Positions 23,758 to 32,469 of a stretch of 64,000 bases of DNA are shown here, piece after piece. The notes beneath the pieces are model-generated. The model made no database searches. It saw only the letters and a list, made by a program, of their open reading frames with translations, and had not been told where the DNA came from. The position numbers were made by a program, and so were the translations under genes. The number at the start of each line of letters is the position of its first letter. Within the stretch, counting starts at the first letter, position 1. Origin of the DNA: Leidyana gryllorum EB-2025a (Eukaryota; Apicomplexa); contig JBLWGC010000061.1 of NCBI GenBank assembly GCA_048772705.1, positions 1 to 64,000 on the forward strand, given 5' to 3'.

Positions 23758-23831
23758 TGGTCACGCCCGGGTTCGAACCGGGGACCTTGAGCTTATTAGG
23801 CTCACGCTCTAACCGACTGAGCTACGCGACC
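23758..23831 (-). tRNA. tRNA-Ile(AAT)
   Basis: 74 bases, GGTCGCG/CGTGACC, D-loop with GGTTAGAGC, stem TGAGC/GCTCA holding CTAATAA, T-arm CCCGG-TTCGAAC-CCGGG. The only intact AAT gene; relics at 4961, 22160, 34573 and 46315. Confidence 0.94.
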
Positions 23832-23950
23832 GCCTCCGACGACAGATGGCACCGATTCACTTACTTGATGCCTCTGCCTCGCCACTGCAATCTGTAGCAT
23901 GTACTGCTGGTGTTTTGAGCCCAGCCGCCTACTCCGATGATCGCAGCACA

Positions 23951-24032
23951 CGACAACTGCTGGATTTGAACCAGCGCGGGCCCGGCCCAGTAGATTTCTA
24001 GTCTATCCCCTTAACCACTCGGGCAAGTTGCC
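23951..24032 (-). tRNA. tRNA-Ser(AGA)
   Basis: Complete; one D/anticodon junction change (GGGGATAG). Confidence 0.92.
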
Positions 24033-24106
24033 GCTGTCGAACTTGGGATTTTGCGGCCAGTGGCTTCACATACGGTTCAGCAAGCTTTACTAGGACTGCT
24101 CGCGCC

Positions 24107-24168
24107 GCCCGAACCCGCGGTTCTCCCTTCAAAAGTCTTGCGCTCTACCGACGGAGTTGGGGGGGCAA
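24107..24168 (-). pseudogene. tRNA-Lys relic
   Basis: Standard form. Confidence 0.45.
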
Positions 24169-24301
24169 GGAAGCTCGCCCCGTACCCGAGGAAGGCACAG
24201 GATTCCACGATCAATACAAATGGAATTGGTTACTAAGTCCGAATTTGTATCAGAGATCCACTCACTTGGTCACGCCGACATACCAGCCTCACTTAAAGAT
24301 C

Positions 24302-24373
24302 GTCCGGGTCGTCTAGTGCTTACAACAGCAAGTTGTGGCCGTGCATACCCAGGCCCGAATCCTGGCTTGGATA
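24302..24373 (+). pseudogene. His(GTG)-like tRNA with altered T-loop
   Basis: Acceptor GTCCGGG/CTTGGAT pairs throughout using wobbles and the loop is TTGTGGC, but the T-loop is CCCGAAT and one anticodon pair is lost. Near-identical at 30814 and 61925. Confidence 0.6.
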
Positions 24374-24480
24374 GTATGTCCACCGATGTCTCGAATGGGA
24401 GATGTAGGTGAAGCCTGTCCAAACCCACGATCGGGCGTAGCTGCCCATGTCCTCTCTGGATCGTGACGGCTCCGTTAGTC

Positions 24481-24553
24481 GACGGTATGGCCTAATGGAT
24501 ATGGCATCGGTCTACGGAACCGGGGATTCTGGGTTCGAGTCCCAGTAGCGTCT
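24481..24553 (+). tRNA. tRNA-Arg(ACG)
   Basis: Acceptor GACGGTA/TAGCGTC has two weak pairs; rest as 37939. Confidence 0.82.
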
Positions 24554-24667
24554 GGGCGAATGGTGGGGTTGTAGCCTGTTGAGTCAACAACTCAGATCCT
24601 GTCTTACCTGTCAGGGACATTGTCTCGGGATGGGGCGAGTGCCTTGTTGCGTCAACAACTATCAGAC

Positions 24668-24739
24668 GGGCTGTTCTGGGAGTCGAAGCCAGCGCTTCTT
24701 CCACCCGAAGGAAGAATCATACCACTAGACCAAACAGCC
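24668..24739 (-). tRNA. tRNA-Pro(CGG)
   Basis: T-arm CTGGC-TTCGACT-CCCAG has one mismatch. Confidence 0.86.
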
Positions 24740-24750
24740 CCCTGTGGGTG

Positions 24751-24820
24751 CCTCAGGTACTGGCAGGTTCCAAACCTGCGGCTCCGTGGCTAAGAGACTT
24801 ACCGCTTGCAGGTGCCTAGT
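24751..24820 (-). pseudogene. Asn-like tRNA relic
   Basis: As 1490. Confidence 0.45.
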
Positions 24821-24831
24821 CGATGCAGTCG

Positions 24832-24903
24832 AGCCTTCTGCCGGAATCGAACCGGCGACCTTTCGCTTACTAAGCGAATGCTCTGCCCCTAAGCTAAGAA
24901 GGC
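24832..24903 (-). tRNA. tRNA-Thr(AGT)
   Basis: Complete. Confidence 0.94.
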
Positions 24904-24971
24904 AATCCAGGCCGAAGATCAAGAATCAGTCACTATTGACGGGGATTACTGAGGCACTTTGCTCGAGTAGC

Positions 24972-25043
24972 TTCCACTGCCGGGTCTTGAACCCGGATGT
25001 ACCGGTGAGAGCCGCATAACCTAGCCACTTAGACTACAGTGGA
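24972..25043 (-). pseudogene. tRNA-Glu(CTC), damaged
   Basis: 3' anticodon strand CGGTA, variable loop shortened, T-stem mismatch. Confidence 0.65.
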
Positions 25044-25124
25044 CAACCTCCTCAGCTGCAGCTTTGGACGAGAGTCGTACCATCTTGAGATGAGATAGAG
25101 CGTCGGGTCAACCGACAACCAACG

Positions 25125-25196
25125 GGGCTGTTCTGGGAATCGAACACAGGCCTTCTTCCACCCGAAGGAAGAATCATACCACTAGACCAATCAGCC
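25125..25196 (-). tRNA. tRNA-Pro(CGG)
   Basis: Acceptor GGCTGAT/AACAGCC one mismatch; T-stem CTGTG one mismatch. Confidence 0.8.
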
Positions 25197-25284
25197 GCCT
25201 GTCGGTCGTGAAACCCGCTGAATACAGTCGAGAGAGTGGTCATACGATGTTGAGAACAAAAAAATGCGATGGGGTCTGCACAAT

Positions 25285-25326
25285 GGGCGACTAGCTCAAA
25301 TGGTAGAGCGCTCGCTTAGCATGCGC
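25285..25326 (+). pseudogene. tRNA-Ala 5' half
   Basis: Stops after the AGC anticodon arm, fused to sequence that normally lies before a Leu gene. Confidence 0.6.
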
Positions 25327-25380
25327 ACTACATGGAAGACCTATTGGATGTAGTGGCTGACCGACTGCCCACACAACGGC

Positions 25381-25434
25381 TGACAAGAGTGGGATTCGAA
25401 CTCACGCCCTTTCGCACTGCGGCCTTACCACAGT
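25381..25434 (-). pseudogene. tRNA-Leu(AAG) 3' half
   Basis: T-arm, variable arm and anticodon arm only; loop TAAGGC is altered. Confidence 0.6.
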
Positions 25435-25524
25435 GTTTTTGGCTCGCCCTTCCACGCGTTTCCTGTACTTGGAATCTCAAAATGGAGGGTCTTCCGGGGT
25501 TGGAGGCCGGGGTGTTCACGAGCG

Positions 25525-25596
25525 TCCGAGATAGTATAGTGGTTAGTACTTCCGCCTGTGACGCGGAAGACCCGGACTCGATGCCCGGTTTTGGAG
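25525..25596 (+). pseudogene. Asp-body tRNA with GTG (His) anticodon
   Basis: TCCGC-CTGTGAC-GCGGA; B box changed to GACTCGATGCC and acceptor end TTTTGGA. Confidence 0.6.
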
Positions 25597-25651
25597 CACA
25601 GTTGATTCCGCTTAAGATTGTCTCCTTTGGTTGCCGCTGGCAGTTGCGAGC

Positions 25652-25724
25652 TACAGCCACCGAGGATTGAACTCGGGACTGTCTGCGTGCGAAGCAGACG
25701 TCGTAACCACTAGACCATGGCTGC
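25652..25724 (-). tRNA. Val-body tRNA with CGC (Ala) anticodon
   Basis: GCAGCCA/TGGCTGT, TCTGC-TTCGCAC-GCAGA and T-arm CCGAG-TTCAATC all sound. One base (A35 to G) separates it from Val(CAC). No G3:T70, so Ala charging is not expected. Confidence 0.8.
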
Positions 25725-25787
25725 ACGGCAGGTCCCGCAGACCAAAGCAAGTGGGGAGGTTCCACGAAGTAGTGAGGACTAGTTTCA

Positions 25788-25859
25788 AGGTCGCGCCGGG
25801 AATCGAACCCAGGTCGGGAGATTCAAAGTCTCCAGTGCTAACCACTACACCACGCAACC
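25788..25859 (-). tRNA. tRNA-Gln(TTG)
   Basis: Complete. Confidence 0.95.
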
Positions 25860-25957
25860 GATTTAGCCCTTCTCAAAGAGTTGATAGAGCCATCCGGACT
25901 AGAGCTTCCCCACACATGCAAAACGGGTTTTTCTACTAACCTCCAAAATATTCAACT

Positions 25958-26030
25958 GGCTGTTGTAGCGCAGTGGGCAAAGCGTGTGATTGTTAAATAC
26001 TAAGTCGCAGGTCCGCGGTCTCAGGCACCC
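25958..26030 (+). pseudogene. Asn-like tRNA relic (GTT)
   Basis: As 10510. Confidence 0.5.
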
Positions 26031-26132
26031 TAGACCGTATTGCGATGCCAAAGTCTATCCAAGGGCTACAGGGCACAATCAAAGGCTCTCAACTCGGTAA
26101 ATACATAGCGGCAGGTGCAGCCGTACGAAGTT

Positions 26133-26204
26133 TGGACGACCTGGACATCGATCCCATACCTTTCGCATGCTAAGCGAGCGCTCTACCATCTGAGCCAGTC
26201 GCCC
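26133..26204 (-). tRNA. tRNA-Ala(AGC), weak T-stem
   Basis: One T-stem base lost (TATGGG); acceptor and anticodon intact. Same in 41635. Confidence 0.7.
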
Positions 26205-26292
26205 GACGTGCAGTCCCCATCGCATTTATCGGTTGTCAACATAGCATGACCACTCTCTCGACTCTACCCGCGGATTGCACCACCGACCAGTC

Positions 26293-26364
26293 AGCTGTTT
26301 GGTCTAGTGGTATGATCCTTCCTTAGGGTGGAAGAAGTGCTGGGTTCGATTCCCAGGACAGCCC
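26293..26364 (+). tRNA. tRNA-Pro(AGG)
   Basis: A1 opposite C72; outer anticodon pair changed. Confidence 0.82.
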
Positions 26365-26440
26365 GCTTTGTTGTATCTTGACCCAACCTGCCTGGCAGCA
26401 TGGTACTGAATTCGGGTGATTCCTCGGAGAAAGTCGGAGG

Positions 26441-26513
26441 GGGAGTGTAGCGCAGTCGGTAGCGCGTAGGTCTCATAATCCTGAAGTCGAGAGTTCGATC
26501 CTCTCCACTCCCA
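26441..26513 (+). tRNA. tRNA-Met(CAT), elongator
   Basis: T-loop TTCGATC intact; reference elongator copy. Confidence 0.92.
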
Positions 26514-26557
26514 CGGTCGGAATCGAAACCGCCGACAAACTCATCATGCTATCGTTT

Positions 26558-26628
26558 TGCATCTGTCGGGAATCGCACACAGGTTATCTCGATGGCAGCG
26601 AGCGACTCATCCACTAGACCACAGATGC
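26558..26628 (-). pseudogene. Gly(GCC)-like tRNA with altered T-arm
   Basis: Identical to 7551 over the tRNA. Confidence 0.6.
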
Positions 26629-26694
26629 AGAACACGATCTTGTGAATCTTGCGCGTGGTGACAGCCATTCCTCTTAAGCCTATCGATGCATCAA

Positions 26695-26766
26695 AGCCTT
26701 CTGCCGGAATCGAACCGGCGACTTGTCGCTGACGAAGCGAACGCTCTGCCCATAAGCTGAGAAGGC
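26695..26766 (-). tRNA. tRNA-Thr(CGT)
   Basis: D-loop has ATGGGC; loop TTCGTCA. Confidence 0.82.
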
Positions 26767-26885
26767 AGCTTAGCCAGAAAATCATGTGTCAGTTGTATCG
26801 ACAAAAGTTAGCCGGGTGCCACGTGCACGGCGGGCTGTCCGGCGCGCATCGTGGGGGCATGCTGGGTTGTCCTGACTACAACGGC

Positions 26886-26965
26886 TGACAAGAGTGGGAT
26901 TCGAACCCACGCCCTTTCGGACTGCGGCCTGAACACAGCGCCTTAGACCACTCGGCCATCTTGCC
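26886..26965 (-). tRNA. tRNA-Leu(CAG)
   Basis: Complete. Confidence 0.94.
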
Positions 26966-27117
26966 GGAGCGTTCGCCACTTTACAGGTTTTCTGTCCGTG
27001 AAGTTCTCGAGAAGGAAGACTTTTAGGGTTGAAGACGCGGAAGACGCGGGTTCGATGCCCTGTTTTGGAGAGAGCCTGTTTCCTCGCTTTGGTGGGACTC
27101 ACTTCAAAGATTCGAGC

Positions 27118-27190
27118 TACAGCCACCTGTGATCGAACTCGGGACCAAGTGCGTGTTAAGCAGACGCCGTAACCGCTAGACCATGGCTGC
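27118..27190 (-). tRNA. tRNA-Val(AAC), weak
   Basis: Loop TTAACAC; 3' anticodon strand GCACT and T-stem ACAGG are mispaired. An Asp T-arm fragment sits at about 27040-27070. Confidence 0.65.
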
Positions 27191-27341
27191 ACGGAGCTTC
27201 CGGACTGTGAGAGGGGCGTGTGTCTCTGGGAACACACATATCATGAGGAGCCTGATTGTCATCTACGGACCTGTAGCCTCACAGAAATGGGACGGGCTGG
27301 AGTAGTACTCATTACTTTGTGGTCAGGAATGGAAGTGTCAC

Positions 27342-27412
27342 GCATCTGTGGTCTAGTGGTAGAATGTGTCGTTGCCACCGAGACGACCCAGGTTCGCTTC
27401 CCGGCAGATGCA
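27342..27412 (+). tRNA. tRNA-Gly(GCC)
   Basis: Stem TGTCG/CGAGA has one mismatch; T-loop TTCGCTT. Confidence 0.82.
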
Positions 27413-27480
27413 GAGGAGATGGCACAAGGTTGATTGCGCCTTCTACGTGAACTGGTGTCTAACGCTCCAATCACATCGCA

Positions 27481-27562
27481 CGACAACTGCTGGATTTAAA
27501 CCAGCGCGGGCCAGGCCCAGTAGATTTCTAGTCTACCCCCTTAACCACTCGGGCAAGTTGCC
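27481..27562 (-). tRNA. tRNA-Ser(AGA)
   Basis: T-loop TTTAAAT as in 4651. Confidence 0.85.
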
Positions 27563-27634
27563 ACCTGTCGAACTCGGCATTTTGCGGCCAGTGGTTTCAC
27601 ATACGGTTCAGCACTGCTCGCGCCTCCCCGAACC

Positions 27635-27692
27635 CGCGGTTCTCCCATCAAAAGTCTTGCGCTCCACCGACGGAGTTGGGGCGGCAAGGAAG
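27635..27692 (-). pseudogene. tRNA-Lys relic
   Basis: Standard form. Confidence 0.45.
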
Positions 27693-27855
27693 CTCGCCCT
27701 GTACCCGGGGAAGGCCCAAGATTCCACGATCAATACTAATGGAATTGGTTACTAAGTCCGAATCTGTATCAGAGATCCACTCACTTGATCACGCCCACAT
27801 ACCATTTTTTCCAAGACGGTACGGCTCTCGGCCGAAGCCCCAACTCAACCACTCG

Positions 27856-27928
27856 TCCACTGTAGTCTAAGTGGCTAGGATATGCGGCTTTCACCCGCAC
27901 GATCCGGGTTCAAGTCCCGGCAGTGGAA
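27856..27928 (+). tRNA. tRNA-Glu(TTC)
   Basis: Complete. Confidence 0.94.
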
Positions 27929-27977
27929 ATCCGGCAGAGTGTGGTTGTAGGTAACGGCTCCCCGAGACATTGATTTG

Positions 27978-28050
27978 CACCGCCCGCGGGGCTCGAACCC
28001 ACGACTGCAAGATTGAAAGTCTTGCGCTCTACGGGCTGAGCTAGGGCGGC
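27978..28050 (-). tRNA. Lys-body tRNA with TTC (Glu) anticodon
   Basis: Acceptor GCCGCCC/GGGCGGT and CAAGA/TCTTG stem perfect; loop CTTTCAA instead of CTTTTAA. One T-stem pair is now T:G. It lies directly beside a real Glu(TTC) gene. Confidence 0.78.
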
Positions 28051-28151
28051 AACGAAACTCTTAACTGGGTTACACCCTATTTGCCGTTGGGTGGAGCAGT
28101 AGATGCATTGGACCGGTGGAACAATGAGCTTCAGTAACTTCCGTTAACATT

Positions 28152-28222
28152 GCCTTCTTAGCTGGTGGCAGAGCATTCGCTTTGAAAGCGAAAGGTCGCC
28201 GGTTCGATTCCGGCAGAAGGCT
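28152..28222 (+). tRNA. Thr-body tRNA with TGA (Ser) anticodon
   Basis: GCCTTCT/AGAAGGC, TTCGC-TTTGAAA-GCGAA and T-arm perfect. Two bases differ from the AGT loop. D-loop GCTGGTGGC is slightly shorter. Confidence 0.78.
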
Positions 28223-28315
28223 TTGCTTACGCACTTGAGCTTTTCTGACTGGTCTCTCAGTCTCGATAAGGATCTGAGAGGTTTGGAGGGGAATTGCAAT
28301 GCACTTTAGATTGGT

Positions 28316-28387
28316 TGTCCGAGCCAGGAATCGAGCCTGGGTTTGCACGGCCACAACGTGCTGTCCTAACCACTAGACGACTCGGAT
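28316..28387 (-). tRNA. tRNA-His(GTG)
   Basis: As 15073, but position 1 is A opposite C72. Confidence 0.83.
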
Positions 28388-28486
28388 AATTTTTGAGCGA
28401 GGCTGTAGAGGTAGCGAAACATCGATCAGGATGGGATGGAAAAGGAGCGTCAGACGAACTACGTTGTGAGAAGTCCACTCCTCAAC

Positions 28487-28566
28487 TTCCGGTGGGACGG
28501 AATTTACTCGTCGCATATCTGATGGCACCACTAGAGACAGATGCGTTGCCATCTGAGCACCCCGGG
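28487..28566 (-). pseudogene. tRNA-Tyr relic
   Basis: As 15248. Confidence 0.45.
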
Positions 28567-28663
28567 CCGTACGAGTACTTGGGGGCGTGTAGACCGCACC
28601 CAGAACGACATCGACAGTCGCAACGGAAGCCGTTCACACGCTGGAACTCTGAAGGAAAGTAAC

Positions 28664-28747
28664 GCACAGATGCCCGAGTGGTCTGAGGGGCCAGACTCAA
28701 GTTCTGGTAGGCGCAAGTCTGCATGGGTTCAAATCCCATTCTGTGCA
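28664..28747 (+). tRNA. tRNA-Leu(CAA)
   Basis: T-loop TTCAAAT; otherwise as 3383. Confidence 0.93.
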
Positions 28748-28838
28748 ACGGCCATCATCCCCAAAAGTAGGCTGGAAAAGGCCACAGTGGATTCGAGTCT
28801 CCATTTGAATAGGGTGTAACTAAGCTTAGAGCTTCCTT

Positions 28839-28911
28839 GCCGCCCTAGCTCAGTCGGTAGAGCGCAAGACTTTTAATCTTGCAGTCGCGGGTTCGAGCCC
28901 CGCGGGCGGTG
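28839..28911 (+). tRNA. tRNA-Lys(TTT)
   Basis: Loop CTTTTAA; acceptor perfect. The only intact TTT gene seen. Confidence 0.94.
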
Positions 28912-28971
28912 CAAATCAATGTCTCTGGGAGTAGGAATGGAACCGTTGCCTACAAGCACACTCAGCTGGAT

Positions 28972-29044
28972 TTCCACTGCCGGGACTTGAACCCGGATCG
29001 TGCGGGTGAGAGCCGCATATCCTGGCCACTTAGACTACAGTGGA
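28972..29044 (-). tRNA. tRNA-Glu(CTC)
   Basis: D-stem GGCCAGG; complete. Confidence 0.93.
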
Positions 29045-29160
29045 CAACTTCCTCAGCTGCAGCTTTGGACGAAAGCCGTACCTCTTGACAAGACGTGGTT
29101 GCAGAATCCTTTGGCAGAAAAAGGAGGATCTCTATACTAACCTCTGAACCATTGTTGCTG

Positions 29161-29233
29161 GGTCTTGTAGCTCAGTCGGCAGAGCGTGTGGCTGTTAACC
29201 ACAAAGTCGCAGGTTCGAAACCTGCCAGGTCCG
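29161..29233 (+). tRNA. tRNA-Asn(GTT)
   Basis: Acceptor GGTCTTG/CAGGTCC has one mismatch. Confidence 0.89.
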
Positions 29234-29348
29234 GTTTCAGAGGCACACTCAACACTGAGTGCGCTGGTGTGCCAATGGCACTTGTGGTCTGCGACCCTTC
29301 AAAGATGGAAGTTTGTTTGGATCCCGCCACGTGCAGCCGTACGAACTT

Positions 29349-29421
29349 TGGACGACCTGGGTATCGATCCCAGTACCTCTCGCATGCGAAGCGAGCGCTC
29401 TACCATCTGAGCTAGCCGCCC
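29349..29421 (-). tRNA. tRNA-Ala(CGC)
   Basis: Acceptor GGGCGGC, loop TTCGCAT on CTCGC/GCGAG. Confidence 0.93.
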
Positions 29422-29489
29422 ATCCGCTCATCCGCTCTACATGGAAGACCTATTGCATCCAGTGGCTGACCGAGGGCCGATACAACGGG

Positions 29490-29569
29490 TGACAAGAGTG
29501 GGATTCGAACCCACGCCCTTTCGGACAGCGGCCTTAACACAGCGCCTTGGACCACTCGGCCATCTTGCC
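29490..29569 (-). tRNA. tRNA-Leu(AAG)
   Basis: 3' anticodon strand CGCTG alters one outer pair; else intact. Confidence 0.9.
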
Positions 29570-29664
29570 GGAGTGCCCTTGGCTCGCCACTTTACACGTT
29601 TTCTGTTCGTGATGTCTCGAGAAGGGAGGACTTTTGGGGTTGAAGGCCAGCGTATCCACGAGCG

Positions 29665-29736
29665 TCCGAGATACTATAGTGCTTAGTATTTCCGCCTGTC
29701 ACTCGGAAGACGCGGGTACGATTCCCGGTCTCGGAG
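29665..29736 (+). tRNA. tRNA-Asp(GTC), weak
   Basis: T-loop TACGATT and one anticodon-stem mismatch (TCGGA). Confidence 0.68.
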
Positions 29737-29789
29737 ACACTTCGTTCTTTCGCTTTAGATTTCGTGGTGCTCACCTGACAAACGCGAGT

Positions 29790-29862
29790 TACAGCCACCG
29801 AGGATCGAACTCGGGACCTTCTGCGTGTGAAGCAGACGTCGTGACCACTAGACCATGGCTGC
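29790..29862 (-). tRNA. tRNA-Val(CAC)
   Basis: Loop TTCACAC; complete. Confidence 0.94.
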
Positions 29863-29926
29863 AGCGAAGGTCCCGCAGACCAAGAGAGAAGTGGCGAGCT
29901 TTTACGAAGTAGTAGGACCAGTTTTG

Positions 29927-29998
29927 AGGTCGCGCCGGGAATCGAACCCAGGTCGGGAGATTCAGAGTCTCCAGTGCTGACCACTACACCACGCAACC
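29927..29998 (-). tRNA. tRNA-Gln(CTG)
   Basis: Loop CTCTGAA on GGAGA/TCTCC; complete. Confidence 0.94.
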
Positions 29999-30097
29999 CA
30001 TTCAGTCCTTCCCAAAAAAGAGTTGGTAGAGCCATCCGGACTAGCGCTAACTGGACACATGCAACACGCGTCTCTCTACTGACCTTTGAAATATCGT

Positions 30098-30170
30098 AAC
30101 TGTTGTATCTTAGTCGGCAGAGTGTGTGATTGTTAAATACAAACTCGGAAATTCGGGCTCTGAGGCAACC
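30098..30170 (+). pseudogene. Asn-like tRNA relic (GTT)
   Basis: More diverged than 10510; T-arm AATTCGGGCTC. Confidence 0.45.
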
Positions 30171-30272
30171 TTCACACATCCTGCGGTGCCCGAGTCTATC
30201 CAAGGGGTACAGGGCACACTTGAAAGCTCTCAACTCTGTAGCAAAATAGCGGCAGTTGCAGACTACGAAGTT

Positions 30273-30345
30273 TGGACGACCTGGGCATCGATCCCGGTAC
30301 CTCTCGCATGCTAAGCGAGCGCTCTACCATTTGAGCTAGTCGCCC
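30273..30345 (-). tRNA. tRNA-Ala(AGC)
   Basis: T-stem one change (ACCGGGATC); rest perfect. Confidence 0.91.
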
Positions 30346-30432
30346 GTTGCGCAGACCCCATCGATTTTTTTGTTCTCAACATCGTATGACCACTCTCTCG
30401 ACTGTACTCAGCGGGTTGCTCGACCGACAGCC

Positions 30433-30504
30433 GGCTGTTTGGTCTACTGGTATGATTCTTCCTTCGGGTGGAAGAAGTCCTGGGTTCGATTCCCAGAACA
30501 GCCC
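30433..30504 (+). tRNA. tRNA-Pro(CGG)
   Basis: D-loop GTCTACTGG; otherwise perfect. Confidence 0.92.
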
Positions 30505-30618
30505 GTCTGATGGTTGTTGACGCAACACGGCACTCGCCCCATCCCGAGACAATGTCCCTGACAGCTAAGACAGGATCTGAGTTGTTGACTCAACAGGCTA
30601 CAACCCGACCATTCACCC

Positions 30619-30691
30619 AGACGCTACTGGGACTCGAACCCAGAATCCCCGGTTCCGTAGACCGATGCCATATCCATTAGGCCATAGCGCC
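30619..30691 (-). tRNA. tRNA-Arg(ACG)
   Basis: GGCGCTA/TAGCGTC, TCGGT-CTACGGA-ACCGG, T-arm CTGGG-TTCGAGT-CCCAG. Reference copy. Confidence 0.95.
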
Positions 30692-30813
30692 GACTAACGG
30701 AGCCGTCAAATGGAAGTGTGTAGCGATCCAGAGAGGACATGGGCAGCTACGCCCGATCGTGGGTTTGGACAGGCTTCATTTACATCTCCCATTCGAGACA
30801 TCGGTGGACATAC

Positions 30814-30885
30814 TATCCAAGCCAGGATTCGTGCCTGGGTATGCACGGCCACAACTTGCTGTTGTAAGCACTAGACGACCCGGAC
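30814..30885 (-). pseudogene. His(GTG)-like tRNA with altered T-loop
   Basis: Inverted paralog of 24302 with the same non-consensus T-arm. Confidence 0.58.
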
Positions 30886-31011
30886 GATCTTCAAGTATGT
30901 CGGCGTGACCAAGTGAGTGGATCTCTGATACAAATTCGGACTTAGTAACCAATTCCATTTGTATTGATCGTGGAATCCTGTGCCTTCCTCGGGTACGGGG
31001 CGAGCTTCCTT

Positions 31012-31077
31012 GCCGCCCCAACTCCGTCGGTAGAGCGCAAGACTTTTGAAGGGAGAACCGCGGGTTCGGGCGGCGCG
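31012..31077 (+). pseudogene. tRNA-Lys relic
   Basis: Standard form before Ser. Confidence 0.45.
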
Positions 31078-31145
31078 AGCAGTCCTAGCAAAGCTCGCTG
31101 AATCGTATGTGAAGCCACTGGCCGCAAAATGCCAAGTTCGACAGC

Positions 31146-31227
31146 GGCAACTTGCCCGAGTGGTTACGGGGGTAGACTAGAAATCTACTGGGCATCGCCC
31201 GCGCTGGTTCAGATCCAGCAGTTGTCG
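31146..31227 (+). tRNA. tRNA-Ser(AGA)
   Basis: Variable arm GGGCATCGCCC; T-loop TTCAGAT. Confidence 0.85.
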
Positions 31228-31304
31228 TGCGATGTGATTGGAGGGGTCAGACACCAACTCAAGCGTGAATCCCTGGAATGGTGGGAAAACAATCATGTGT
31301 CTTC

Positions 31305-31375
31305 TGCATCTGCCGGGAATCGAGCCCGGGACGTCTCGATGGCAACGAGACATTCTACCACTAGACCACAGATGC
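31305..31375 (-). tRNA. tRNA-Gly(GCC)
   Basis: T-loop TCGATTC with CGGGC; variable loop CGTCC. Slightly altered from 14030. Confidence 0.86.
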
Positions 31376-31495
31376 ACAATATCTTATTGAGCTAGTCGCC
31401 TGCTGTGCAGACCTCATACCATTCCGCGGTTTTCGCCCCTCATCAGATACCTGTTTCCAGAGACACACGCCCCTTTCACAGTCCGAAAGCTCCGT

Positions 31496-31568
31496 GCAGC
31501 CATGGTCTACCGGTTACGACGTCTGCTTCACACGCACAAGATCGCGAGTTCGATCCTCGGTGGCTGTA
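31496..31568 (+). tRNA. tRNA-Val(CAC), weak
   Basis: Anticodon 3' strand GCACA mispaired; copy 62607 has the proper GCAGA. Confidence 0.72.
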
Positions 31569-31621
31569 GCTCGCAACTTTATCTGAGCACCACGAAATCT
31601 GAAGCGGAAAAACGAACTGTG

Positions 31622-31692
31622 CTCCGAGACCGGGAATCGACCGTGGTCTGCCGCGTGATAGGCGGAAATCCTAACCGCTATACTATCTCGGA
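31622..31692 (-). pseudogene. tRNA-Asp relic (ATC)
   Basis: Loop CTATCAC (G34 to A) and a T-arm one base short. Confidence 0.6.
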
Positions 31693-31786
31693 CGCTCTGG
31701 ATACGCCGGCCTCCAACCCCAGAAGTTCTTCCATTTTGAGATTCCACGGATAGAAAACGCGTGGGGCGGCGAGCCAACAACATTTC

Positions 31787-31866
31787 GGCAAGATGGCCGA
31801 GTGGTCCAAGGCGCAGTGCTCAGGCCGCAGTCCGAAAGGGCGTGGGTTCGAATCCCACTCTTGTCA
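31787..31866 (+). tRNA. tRNA-Leu(CAG)
   Basis: Anticodon arm CAGTG-CTCAGGC; outer pairs weak, else intact. Confidence 0.85.
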
Positions 31867-31998
31867 GGCGTTGTAGTCAGGACAACCTGCGACTTCATCC
31901 CAGCATGCCCCCACGATGCGCGCGGGACAGCCGGCCGTGCACGTGGCACCCGGCTAACTTTTGTCGATACAACTGCCACATGATTCTCCAGCTAAGTT

Positions 31999-32070
31999 GC
32001 CTTCTTAGCTTAGGGGCAGAGCGTTCGCTTCGTAAGCGAGAAGTCGCCGGTTCGATTCCGGCCGAAGGCT
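31999..32070 (+). tRNA. tRNA-Thr(CGT)
   Basis: Loop TTCGTAA; one acceptor change (CGAAGGC). Confidence 0.88.
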
Positions 32071-32134
32071 TTGATGCATCGATAAGCTTATGAGGAATGG
32101 CTGTCACCACGTACAAGATTGACCATCGTGTTCT

Positions 32135-32205
32135 GCATCTGTGGTCTAGTGGAAGAGTCGCTCGCTGCCATCGAGATAACCCGTGTGCGATTCCTGACAG
32201 ATGCA
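32135..32205 (+). pseudogene. Gly(GCC)-like tRNA with altered T-arm
   Basis: As 8816. Confidence 0.58.
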
Positions 32206-32249
32206 GAATGATAGCATGATGAGTTTGTCGGCGGTTTCGATTCTGACCG

Positions 32250-32322
32250 TGGGAGTGGAGAGGATCGAACTCTCGACTTCAGGATTATGAGACCTACGCG
32301 CTACCGACTGCGCTACACTCCC
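32250..32322 (-). tRNA. tRNA-Met(CAT), elongator
   Basis: Complete, in contrast to the deleted paralog at 8931. Confidence 0.92.
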
Positions 32323-32398
32323 CCTCCGACTTCCTCCGAGGAATCACCTGAACCCAGAACCATGCTGCCAGGCAGGTTGGGCCAAGATACAACAAAGC

Positions 32399-32469
32399 GG
32401 GCTGTTCTGGAATGGAACCTAGGAATTCTTCCAAACGACGGAAGTATCATACCACTACACCAAATAGCC
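32399..32469 (-). pseudogene. tRNA-Pro relic (CGT)
   Basis: Loop GTCGTTT, T-loop TTCCATT. Confidence 0.6.

Larger units (their letters stand above)
25600..26770. repeat. 1.17-kb block, direct copy at 41100-42268
   Basis: Val, Gln, Asn relic, Ala, Pro, Met, Gly-like and Thr in the same order, constant offset 15502. Val differs: CGC here, CAC at 41154. Confidence 0.93.
30431..31623. repeat. 1.19-kb block, direct copy at 61542-62734
   Basis: Pro, Arg, His-like, Lys relic, Ser, Gly and Val with constant offset 31111 and few base changes. Confidence 0.94.

Noticed and set aside
29592-30233. Longest frame, 213 codons on minus
   Set aside because: It runs across Val, Gln and other tRNA genes and relics and shows no domain; length arises from GC-rich tRNA sequence without stops.
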